Shown one piece after another: positions 28,906 through 37,134 of a stretch of DNA of 64,000 nucleotides. Every line of letters begins with the position of its first letter. Position 1 is the stretch's first letter. The notes under the pieces are model-generated. The model made no database searches. It was given only the letters and a program-made list of their open reading frames with translations, and was not told the origin of the DNA. This DNA comes from an uncultured Acetatifactor sp. (GTDB lineage: Bacteria > Bacillota > Clostridia > Lachnospirales > Lachnospiraceae): positions 50,925-114,924 of the forward strand of contig CANPYG010000001.1 in the NCBI GenBank assembly GCA_947588205.1, read 5' to 3'. The position numbers were made by a program, and so were the translations under genes.

Positions 28906-29988
28906 CTACCGATTGCCGTACATCTCATTATAATATTTCTGATAGTCCCCGCTGGTCACGTTCTTCATCCAGTCCTCGTGTTCAAAATACCATTTGATGG
29001 TCTTGCGGATCCCATCCTTAAACATCGTCTCCGGGTACCAGCCGATTTCCGCCTTAATCTTATCCGGCGCAATGGCATATCTTCGGTCATGTCCCTTGCG
29101 GTCCTCCACGTAAGTAATCAGATCCGTTGTCACAAACGCTTTTCTGGGGTCGGAATCATCCAGCATTTCCTGCAGCGTCTCAATAATAATATGAATGATC
29201 TCTATATTCTGCTTTTCATTATGACCGCCTATATTATAGGTTTCAAAAAGCCGCCCCTGCTCCTGCACCATGTCGATGGCCTTGGCGTGATCCTCGACGA
29301 ACAGCCAGTCGCGCACGTTTTTGCCGTCTCCATAAACCGGGAGCTTCTTTCCCTGCAGCGCGTTATTGATAATCAAAGGAATCAGCTTCTCAGGGAACTG
29401 ATACGGTCCGTAATTATTGGAACAGTTGGTGATGTTGGCAGGGAAGTGATACGTATCCATATAAGCCTTTACCAGCATGTCCGATCCTGCTTTACTGGCA
29501 GAATACGGGCTATGAGGTGCATAAGGCGTAGTCTCATAGAAAAATTCCCCTTCCTTCTCAAGCGAGCCATATACCTCGTCGGTGGAAACATGCAGGAATT
29601 TCTTGTCCTTCTGAAAGCTTCCGTCCGGCAGCTCCCAGGCCGCCTTAGCGCAGTTTAACATCACGGCAGTTCCCAATACGTTGGTGCGCACAAAGACCTC
29701 CGGTTCCCGTATACTCCTGTCCACATGGCTCTCTGCGGCAAAATGCACCACTCTGTCAATCTCATTCTCGGCAAATATCTTACTTATGGCTTCCTTATCG
29801 CAGATATCCGCTTTTATAAAAGAGTAATTCTCCTTTCCCTCCAAGTCCTTCAGGTTCTCGAGATTCCCCGCATAGGTCAGCGCATCCACGTTGATGATTC
29901 TTATCGTATCGCCGTACTTACGGAACATATAATGGATATAATTGGAGCCGATAAATCCCGCTCCGCCTGTCACCAGATAAGTTCTCAT
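28906..29988 (-). CDS. rfbB: dTDP-glucose 4,6-dehydratase
   Basis: YLVTGGAGFIGSNYIHYM, HFAAESHVDRSI, FLHVSTDEVYGSL, YSASKAGSDMLV. Confidence 0.96.
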   Translation of the reverse strand: MRTYLVTGGAGFIGSNYIHYMFRKYGDTIRIINVDALTYAGNLENLKDLEGKENYSFIKADICDKEAISKIFAENEIDRVVHFAAESHVDRSIREPEVFVRTNVLGTAVMLNCAKAAWELPDGSFQKDKKFLHVSTDEVYGSLEKEGEFFYETTPYAPHSPYSASKAGSDMLVKAYMDTYHFPANITNCSNNYGPYQFPEKLIPLIINNALQGKKLPVYGDGKNVRDWLFVEDHAKAIDMVQEQGRLFETYNIGGHNEKQNIEIIHIIIETLQEMLDDSDPRKAFVTTDLITYVEDRKGHDRRYAIAPDKIKAEIGWYPETMFKDGIRKTIKWYFEHEDWMKNVTSGDYQKYYNEMYGNR

Positions 29989-30051
29989 TTTGAAATGACT
30001 CCTTTTTCTTTTCCTTAGTTTTCCTCAGTATACCAAATATTAGGGAAAATA

Positions 30052-32790
30052 TCAATATCCCATATAACTCCAATTCATATCCACATCCCCGTTAATGCCG
30101 CTTACCCTGCCTTTGGACTGATATTGCCACATATCATATCTGCCCGTATAGGTAGGCGCCGACGCATACTGTGCCAGCCAGATCTTATATGCGCTCAGGC
30201 TGGGGGTATCGATCATCGTTGTAAGCCAGGTCTTGTTGGCATAAATTCCCGCGGTATAACCGGCGTTCTGAATCGTCTGACAAAAGGCCCTGCAGACCTC
30301 CGTCCTGGTTTCCTTACTGATCTTGTCCCCTCTTCCACTCGCGCCGCCGCTATGTTCCACATCCAGGAAGATAGGATAAGATATCTTATAATTCTTCACC
30401 TGCTCCAATACCATGGAGGCTTCCTCCACAGCCTCTCCCGCGCTGATGGCCTGCGTGAAGAAATAAACCCCGACCTTCAGGCCTGCCTGGATTGCCCCCT
30501 GAATATTGGTCTTGTAAGTAGGATCCTCCACCAGGACTCCGGAACCGTAACCACGGTATCCGCAGCGGATGATCACATAGCTGATGCCCGAATTCTTTAC
30601 CGCGTTCCAGTCAATCTTCCCGTTCCATTTGGATACGTCAATTCCCAATGTGCCGGATCCTGTTATCAATGCACCTTCCGAATCAAAGTTATATTTTGCT
30701 CCCTTTATGATCTGCTCCCCCGTTACACGGACACCGTCCTTATCGTAATAATACACCTTTCCTTCCAGGGTCTGCCACCCGGTGTACTTTACCTCCCCTT
30801 CTATGTAAAAGGTGTCAAAGGTATAATAATCCGCATAAACAGCCGCTCGATACACATTGTTTTCCAGGACATACACCTGACGTTTCTGCTGATCCACCAG
30901 CTTGGTTGTCTGATCCGTCTTGGGATCGTCCTTTACGGTCACGGTACAAGTTGCAGAATATTCCACGCCATTTATCTGAAACCGGACTGTAATTACCGCG
31001 CTCCCAAGCTTCAGGCCGTTAATCGTCAAAGCATCTCCGTTCTCACTCAAAGCTGCATCCGCAACCGCCTTGTCTGAGGAATCCACACTCCTGACTGCGG
31101 AAGGATCTCCATTGTTCATCGTCACACTGACCACAAGCGGAATCCCTACATAAGCTGTCGCTTCTGATTTACTCAGCTGAAGCTGACGACTGACCACAAT
31201 AACTTTGCAACGTCCTTCAGCAGTGTTGGAATTGTTTCCGCTTACGGAATCCGCTGCTGTGTATACAATCACCGTTTCTCCTTCTGAGACGGCAGTTACC
31301 TTTCCGCTTTCATCAACCGTCGCAACCCCGGGCTTTTCACTGATCCAGTTTCCCCCGCTTGCCTGCGGACTTTCAACCTGGAGGGAATAACTCTCATTCA
31401 CACCAAGAATAAGCTCTTCTTTGTTCAATTTCACTGCAGGGGCATCCGTGGTTGTCAACATCCCCGGTGCAGATGACATCCATTGAATATTTCCGGCGAC
31501 AGTAACCGCGGAAGGATCTGTGATCGTGCTTTTGTCTATTTTCTCATAACCCACCGGGCTCTGCGTGCTTTCAACCCATTCCACTGTGTCCTTTATGGTT
31601 TCTTCCGGCACTTCTTCCTCATGGGGCTTCGTCTCTTCCTTGGAAACATCAACCTCCGTCTCATCCTTCACTTCATCGGTAACATCTACTTTTTCATAAA
31701 CAATCTCCTTTTTGACCTCCACAGACTGGGCAGAGGAAGGGAGCTTATAATTCTTGTACTTGCTGTCCGATAATTGTTGAACCATTACAGAATAAGTACC
31801 CGGTTCCAGATTAGTCTGGTAGATAATGCCGTCCAGATCCTCATCCGTCCAGCTGACGCTCTTGCCTGCAACGTCCTTTACCTCAACGGAAAACGGCACA
31901 TTGGAAATCAGCTTTCCGGACTTTTTGTTCACAAACTTTATCTTCAGGTCCTTTTCGATTGAGGTCAGCTTCATCGTGACATCGATCACATTAACATACT
32001 CTTCTTCATTATATTCGGTCTGTTCCTGCTGTCTCGCTTCCTCCTCCTGACGCCGCTGCTCCTCTTCTAAAGCTTCTGCGGCCGCCTTTTTTGAGGCTTC
32101 CATATCAGCGACCGCCAAAAGCCCTGCCTGTCCGGGCAATGTAACATCAGCCAAAGAAGAACCCACACTGACAAACTCCGCCATCTGATCCGCGGCAGTT
32201 CTCATGTCCATATAGATTCCTCCCATAACCAAGGCTATGATCAGGATCATAATCCCGCCAAAGGTAATGACCTTATCCATCGTCTCCATATGTACCAGGC
32301 GCATCCAGAATAAAGCAAAAATGTTTTTCTTATCCTCTTCTTCCGACTCTTCCGTATTGTATTCCGGCTCTTCTACATAGTCTTCTGTGAAATTGCCTTC
32401 ATAATCTTCCTGCTCCGCATCCTCTGCATAATATATGTACGGCTCCTCATAATCCACTTCCGGGTCATCCTCATAGACCTCTTCTGGATCTACTTGATCT
32501 ACAAAATAACTTTCCGGCTCTTCCTCGTACTCTTCCCCGGAAATATCTGCCCCTGCAAGGAAATCTTTTGTGTTCCCTTCATAAGCTTCTTCCAGTTCTT
32601 CTTCCTCCGCTGAATATTCGTCTGCATTCTCGTCATAATATTCTATTTCCTCAGAATAGTACTCATCCGGTTCCAATTCATCGGTCTGCGCAGATGAACC
32701 AATACTCTGGCTGTCCTCATCCACAAAATCCTCCCAATTCATGTCGCCGGATTTTCCCCTTCCGTTTCTGTGTCTCAGCAATTTACCCAT
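30052..32790 (-). CDS. Membrane-anchored GH25 muramidase with acidic N-terminal tail, Ig-like (Big_2) domain and cell-wall-binding-like repeat
   Basis: GTLGIDVSKWNGKIDWNAVKNSGISYVIIRCGYRG...PIFLDVEHS; VKLNKEELILGVNESYSLQVES (Big_2-like); GWQTLEGKVYYYDKDGVRVTGEQIIKGAKYNFDSEG. Start at 32790 preferred (AAGAGG RBS). Confidence 0.92.
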   Translation of the reverse strand: MGKLLRHRNGRGKSGDMNWEDFVDEDSQSIGSSAQTDELEPDEYYSEEIEYYDENADEYSAEEEELEEAYEGNTKDFLAGADISGEEYEEEPESYFVDQVDPEEVYEDDPEVDYEEPYIYYAEDAEQEDYEGNFTEDYVEEPEYNTEESEEEDKKNIFALFWMRLVHMETMDKVITFGGIMILIIALVMGGIYMDMRTAADQMAEFVSVGSSLADVTLPGQAGLLAVADMEASKKAAAEALEEEQRRQEEEARQQEQTEYNEEEYVNVIDVTMKLTSIEKDLKIKFVNKKSGKLISNVPFSVEVKDVAGKSVSWTDEDLDGIIYQTNLEPGTYSVMVQQLSDSKYKNYKLPSSAQSVEVKKEIVYEKVDVTDEVKDETEVDVSKEETKPHEEEVPEETIKDTVEWVESTQSPVGYEKIDKSTITDPSAVTVAGNIQWMSSAPGMLTTTDAPAVKLNKEELILGVNESYSLQVESPQASGGNWISEKPGVATVDESGKVTAVSEGETVIVYTAADSVSGNNSNTAEGRCKVIVVSRQLQLSKSEATAYVGIPLVVSVTMNNGDPSAVRSVDSSDKAVADAALSENGDALTINGLKLGSAVITVRFQINGVEYSATCTVTVKDDPKTDQTTKLVDQQKRQVYVLENNVYRAAVYADYYTFDTFYIEGEVKYTGWQTLEGKVYYYDKDGVRVTGEQIIKGAKYNFDSEGALITGSGTLGIDVSKWNGKIDWNAVKNSGISYVIIRCGYRGYGSGVLVEDPTYKTNIQGAIQAGLKVGVYFFTQAISAGEAVEEASMVLEQVKNYKISYPIFLDVEHSGGASGRGDKISKETRTEVCRAFCQTIQNAGYTAGIYANKTWLTTMIDTPSLSAYKIWLAQYASAPTYTGRYDMWQYQSKGRVSGINGDVDMNWSYMGY

Positions 32791-32822
32791 TTTTCTTCCT
32801 CTCAAGCAGTTTTTACGTGTTA

Positions 32823-32832
32823 ACAAATTTGT
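32823..32832. promoter_or_regulatory. 10-bp perfect palindrome in the GH25 promoter region
   Basis: ACAAATTTGT within GTTAACAAATTTGTAAC, just downstream of the -10. Confidence 0.35.
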
Positions 32833-32835
32833 AAC

Positions 32836-32864
32836 ATTATAACATCGCATAATCCAGACTTCAA
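32836..32864 (-). promoter_or_regulatory. Predicted sigma-A promoter of the GH25 gene
   Basis: Minus strand TTGAAG - 17 bp - TATAAT. Confidence 0.6.
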
Positions 32865-32924
32865 GTAATTCCCCCAATTATTCAGAAATTCTTAAATTTT
32901 CAAATAGTCTGGACAATCTCGGCG

Positions 32925-32930
32925 TATAAT
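32925..32930 (+). promoter_or_regulatory. Candidate -10 element for the plus-strand SGNH-like gene
   Basis: TATAAT ~60 bp upstream of the likely start; no clear -35. Confidence 0.3.
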
Positions 32931-32988
32931 AGTAGAATACAAGTATATTTTTATGTTTTCAAAGAAAGGCAGGATTTTTATTAAGGTA

Positions 32989-34002
32989 ATGAAAAGCCAA
33001 AAGGAACCGTCATCTTTTTCCCGGAAAATTAACTGGCATCTTGTATTCATAGGAGTATTTTTGCTGATCGTCTGTCTTATTGTCTGGCGTGTGCTAAATT
33101 ACGGCGTCAGGATCAATCCGAATGATTATGAAAACCAGGAATTTACCGCGGATATTTCGGATAACCTCATCCCTTTTATCCGGACAGAGGAGCAAAAAGC
33201 CAAGGATGACGGCATTACTACCATTGTCGCTATGGGTAATGCCCCCTTTGCCGATGACAGAGATTCCGACCAAAGCCTGGCTAATATAATAGCAAAGAAG
33301 GCCGACGCCGTTGTTTACAACTGCGCTGTCGCCGATTCATATCTTGCTGCCGAGAGTATTTCCCCCGTGTATTCCCCTGTTGATGCATTTAATTTTTACT
33401 GGTTAGCCTATAGCTTTTGTGCGCCAAACAGCAATTCCTCATTTCATGCTTATGATGCGGACTTAAAACAGGTCTATCAGAATGTATTTGAAGAGATGGG
33501 CGATTCCCTTTCTGAAGAAGGCAGGAACGTTTATTATAACTTATTATCCATTGATTTTAATACTGTGGATGTTATCGTCATTATGTATGATGCCAGCGAT
33601 TATATGCTTGGGCGCCCGGTATATGATCCGGAGTACGAAGCGAACATCCAAACCTTTTCCGGCAATCTTACCGCCGGCATTGATTTGATTCAGGATGCAT
33701 ACCCTCATATTCAAATTATAGTCATGTCCCCCACTTTCGCCTATGCGGTGGACGACGACGGCGAATATGTGAACAGCGAAACCTACCGCTATGGGGATTT
33801 CCCCCTCTCCTCCTATATGAGTATGGAGGGGAATGCCGCCGCCATAGAGGGCGTTACCTTTTTGGACAACCTTTACGGAACGGTTTACGAGAGTATCGCC
33901 CCGGATTGCCTTAAGGACAATCTTCATCTGAATGAAAAGGGCAGGGAATTAGTAGCGGAGCGTTTTCTCTATGCATTAGATTACTATAAACCGGCATCCT
34001 AA
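32989..34002 (+). CDS. SGNH-hydrolase-like membrane-anchored protein with degenerate active site
   Basis: N-terminal TM; block I reads VAMGNAPF instead of GDS; C-terminal DNLHLNEKGRELVAERF block V retained. ORF opens at 32953; ATG at 32989 has AAGG at RBS distance. Confidence 0.75.
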   Translation: MKSQKEPSSFSRKINWHLVFIGVFLLIVCLIVWRVLNYGVRINPNDYENQEFTADISDNLIPFIRTEEQKAKDDGITTIVAMGNAPFADDRDSDQSLANIIAKKADAVVYNCAVADSYLAAESISPVYSPVDAFNFYWLAYSFCAPNSNSSFHAYDADLKQVYQNVFEEMGDSLSEEGRNVYYNLLSIDFNTVDVIVIMYDASDYMLGRPVYDPEYEANIQTFSGNLTAGIDLIQDAYPHIQIIVMSPTFAYAVDDDGEYVNSETYRYGDFPLSSYMSMEGNAAAIEGVTFLDNLYGTVYESIAPDCLKDNLHLNEKGRELVAERFLYALDYYKPAS

Positions 34003-34767
34003 CAAAGTTCTGTCCTTTTTCAAAGATACTACACTGAAGTTCATTGTAGTATCCTTATAAATCTGATATCCGTCAATCGTATCAAACAAAATATATTCAT
34101 AATCCAATAAATTCCCGACCAGTTGCTTATCCTTTGGCAGGATTATATAATGGCATTGATATTCCTTTGCCATCCCCGCAAGCTGGGACAGGTCAATGGT
34201 TTCTTCACGCATAAGATCATTTAGATCATTCTCTACCCACCCGAATACTTCACGTCCATAGGGCATGCAAACCAGCGGAGTATATTGACGCACATAATAG
34301 AGCATCTCATCCGGGAAAAGGGCCCTGACCTCTCTGCCCGGTATTATAATAGCGTCACAGATGTCCACTACGGTCTGCGGAACATGGTATTCGTTTTCCG
34401 CCTTTACAATCCCTGAAGACTGATAAATATAGCTTCCCGAGAGTGTTACCATTATAACGCAGAGCACTGCCGCCGCTACCCGCATTTTCCCTTTTACTTC
34501 CCCATACAATCTTACCGCCGTGTATGCTATCGTCATGGAAATCGGCAAAAGCCATAAAAGCCGCCAATAAATATCCTCCATTAAGCTGATTAATTTTGCA
34601 AATAAGGGATTAAAGAAAAGAAGCAGTATAATAAGCGGAACATAAACAAATAAAATCCTCACATGCCTGCGCTTTTCCTTCATCAAAAGATAAGCCAACG
34701 ATACCAGATACCATCCTACCACTAAACCATTTCCCATATATTCCTGAAACATTTGAACATATTCCAT
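33976..34767 (-). CDS. Hypothetical membrane protein
   Basis: Several TM segments at the N-terminus, soluble C-terminus; no family recognised. Confidence 0.65.
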   Translation of the reverse strand: MEYVQMFQEYMGNGLVVGWYLVSLAYLLMKEKRRHVRILFVYVPLIILLLFFNPLFAKLISLMEDIYWRLLWLLPISMTIAYTAVRLYGEVKGKMRVAAAVLCVIMVTLSGSYIYQSSGIVKAENEYHVPQTVVDICDAIIIPGREVRALFPDEMLYYVRQYTPLVCMPYGREVFGWVENDLNDLMREETIDLSQLAGMAKEYQCHYIILPKDKQLVGNLLDYEYILFDTIDGYQIYKDTTMNFSVVSLKKDRTLLGCRFIVI

Positions 34768-34872
34768 AATATTTCTCTCTTCTCCATCGCCTGTTTATAC
34801 TTCCATACCATGTTATGAAAGCCCATAACCCCATGCATCCCTTTTACCGGCATGCTTCGCCTGCAGAGCCCC

Positions 34873-35943
34873 CTAATGTAGAACAAAATACAATACCGCA
34901 TAAACGACCGCCGGAAGACAGCATAAAAACATGGGGAGCAACAGCTTCCACTGCCGATAACATACCGAAGAGCATAGTCCCGCCACCCCCAGCAACAGGC
35001 ACGACAACTCAGCCCCCTGTGTACTGCACAGACAGCCGGCCATCACTGCGGCGGTCAAGAGGATCCAGAGCGTCTTTTCGACTTTCTTCTGTTCCTGCAT
35101 ACGCTCCAGAATAGAAAGCAACAGAAAAAAAAGCACCGGTACAATAATGCTGCCCAGAGTCGCTTTCCCCTGTCTGCTTCTGAAGATCAAAAATCTCTCC
35201 GCTGAATATGTCGAATAATTCCCGAACAGCACCAAGAGCTCTGCAATTACCAGGAAAAGCGGAAGTCTTTCCCCATATTTTCCACAGAGCCTGCTGCCTA
35301 TCAGATAAAAAACACCATATGCCATTGGAATCAACATCAACGGTACTGCTATATGGGCTACACTCGCCGCGTGAATCCCTGATATCCTGGCCAAAAAAGC
35401 TATCCATATGGGAAACGGTGCCAGCCCATGTCTCACATCCATACCAGTAAATCCGCCTGTATAAGGCGAAATGAGATAAAGGGTGTCGCTTTCCTCCGCC
35501 AACGTCGCCGTGGCTACATAATAAGCGTCATCGCCGTCAGTGAATGCCAATCTTGCTGCCTGAACCATTTGAAACACCAGCAGCAGGAAGAAAATACCCC
35601 ACAGGACATGATGCCAGTAAGTCCTGTCCTTCCAGGTGTCCGGAAGAATGTACGCGGCACTTTGGGCGTGACGGGACCTGACCCGCAGTCCTGCGGAAAA
35701 AAGGAGTAATATAACTGTCAATATAATATATACTGCAGTCACGCGGGACAACCGGGCATGAATGAGGATAAACGGAACACAGATCAGCTGAAAAAGGGCC
35801 CACAGGATAATCTGCCCCATTACCCACATAAAAACCAGATTTTTTTTATATTTTCCAATGCCGACTGCCGCAATATTACCTATAAAAACGGGAATTATCA
35901 GCATCCATATTATCAATACCAGCACTTTTTCTGCCGTGTACAT
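34873..35943 (-). CDS. Polytopic membrane protein (DUF6077-like)
   Basis: MYTAEKVLVLIIWMLIIPVFIGNIAAV..., DGDDAYYVATATLAEESDTLYLISPYTG; many TM segments. Family name is a tentative recollection. Confidence 0.65.
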   Translation of the reverse strand: MYTAEKVLVLIIWMLIIPVFIGNIAAVGIGKYKKNLVFMWVMGQIILWALFQLICVPFILIHARLSRVTAVYIILTVILLLFSAGLRVRSRHAQSAAYILPDTWKDRTYWHHVLWGIFFLLLVFQMVQAARLAFTDGDDAYYVATATLAEESDTLYLISPYTGGFTGMDVRHGLAPFPIWIAFLARISGIHAASVAHIAVPLMLIPMAYGVFYLIGSRLCGKYGERLPLFLVIAELLVLFGNYSTYSAERFLIFRSRQGKATLGSIIVPVLFFLLLSILERMQEQKKVEKTLWILLTAAVMAGCLCSTQGAELSCLLLGVAGLCSSVCYRQWKLLLPMFLCCLPAVVYAVLYFVLH

Positions 35944-35982
35944 TCTCCCTTTCTCCTACAACTTTTTTCAACAATCCTCCGT

Positions 35983-37134
35983 CTAACGATAGAACTCCTT
36001 CACCATATCGCTGATATAATCCACCTGCTCCATGGTCAGCCGATAGTACATCGGAAGTCTGAGCAGCCTCTCGCTTTCCCTGGTAGTATACCTGTCTTCC
36101 CCATGGAACCGGCCAAATTTCAAGCCGGCAGGCGCGGTATGAAGCGGAATATAATGGAATACCGCCAGAATATCCTTCTCTGCCAGAAAGCTCTTAAGTG
36201 CAGTCCTCTCCTCAATATCCTTCGCTTTGATATAGAACATATGGGCATTGTGTACGCAGCCCTCCGGCACAACGGGAAGCTCAATCTTCCCCTCCTGTGC
36301 AAGCCCCTTCAGGTTCTCATAATAACGGTTCCAGCAGCCAAGCCGGGCGTCGTTGATCTCTTCCGCCATTTCCAGCTGCGCATAGAGGTAAGCCGCGTTC
36401 ATATCGCTAGGCAGATAAGAGGAACCATAATTGATCCAGGTATATTTATCGATCTGCCCGCGGTAATATTTACTGCGGTTCGTGCCCTTTTCACGAATGA
36501 TCTCCGCATCCTCCACATACTTTGGATCCTTTATGAGCAGGGCTCCGCCCTCACCCATACTGTAATTCTTCGTCTCATGAAAGCTGTAGCAGCCAAAGTC
36601 ACCGATCGTTCCAAGCGCCTTTCCCTTATAAAAAGACATCACTCCCTGCGCGGCATCCTCGATCACCATCAGATGATGACGCTGTGCGGTCTCCATGATC
36701 GTATCCATTTCACATGCAACCCCGGCATAATGGACCGGTACGATCGCCTTCGTGCGTTCTGTAACAGCGGATTCAATCAGCTTTTCATCCAAATTCATGG
36801 TATCCGGGCGAATATCCACGAATACCGGCACCGCCCCCCTGAGCACAAAGGCGTTTGCCGTGGATACAAAAGTATAGGCGGGCATGATCACCTCATCGCC
36901 TTCCTTTACCTGGGAAAGCATTGCCGCCAGCTCCGTAGCATGGGTGCAGGAGGTCGTCATAAGACACTTGGCAGTTCCCATCTTCTTTTCTATCCACTCA
37001 TTACACTTTTTGGTATAAGGTCCGTCCCCGCAGATCTTCTGGTTCTCCACACACTGGCGGATATACTCCATCTCATGTCCCGTATAGGGCGGTACATTAA
37101 AATTTATCATACTCTGCCTCTTTTCCGCGCTCAT
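35983..37134 (-). CDS. rffA: DegT/DnrJ/EryC1/StrS aminotransferase, dTDP-4-amino-4,6-dideoxygalactose transaminase-like
   Basis: MTTSCTHATELAAMLSQVKEGDEVIMPAYTFVSTANAFVLRGAVPVFVDI, VIEDAAQGV, SFHETKNYSMGEGGAL (PLP Lys). Confidence 0.85.
   Translation of the reverse strand: MSAEKRQSMINFNVPPYTGHEMEYIRQCVENQKICGDGPYTKKCNEWIEKKMGTAKCLMTTSCTHATELAAMLSQVKEGDEVIMPAYTFVSTANAFVLRGAVPVFVDIRPDTMNLDEKLIESAVTERTKAIVPVHYAGVACEMDTIMETAQRHHLMVIEDAAQGVMSFYKGKALGTIGDFGCYSFHETKNYSMGEGGALLIKDPKYVEDAEIIREKGTNRSKYYRGQIDKYTWINYGSSYLPSDMNAAYLYAQLEMAEEINDARLGCWNRYYENLKGLAQEGKIELPVVPEGCVHNAHMFYIKAKDIEERTALKSFLAEKDILAVFHYIPLHTAPAGLKFGRFHGEDRYTTRESERLLRLPMYYRLTMEQVDYISDMVKEFYR

Noticed and set aside
28771-29658. 295-aa plus-strand ORF antisense to rfbB
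   Set aside because: Shadow ORF opposite dTDP-glucose dehydratase.
30124-31077. 317-aa plus-strand ORF antisense to the GH25 domain
   Set aside because: Shadow ORF opposite a recognisable GH25 domain.
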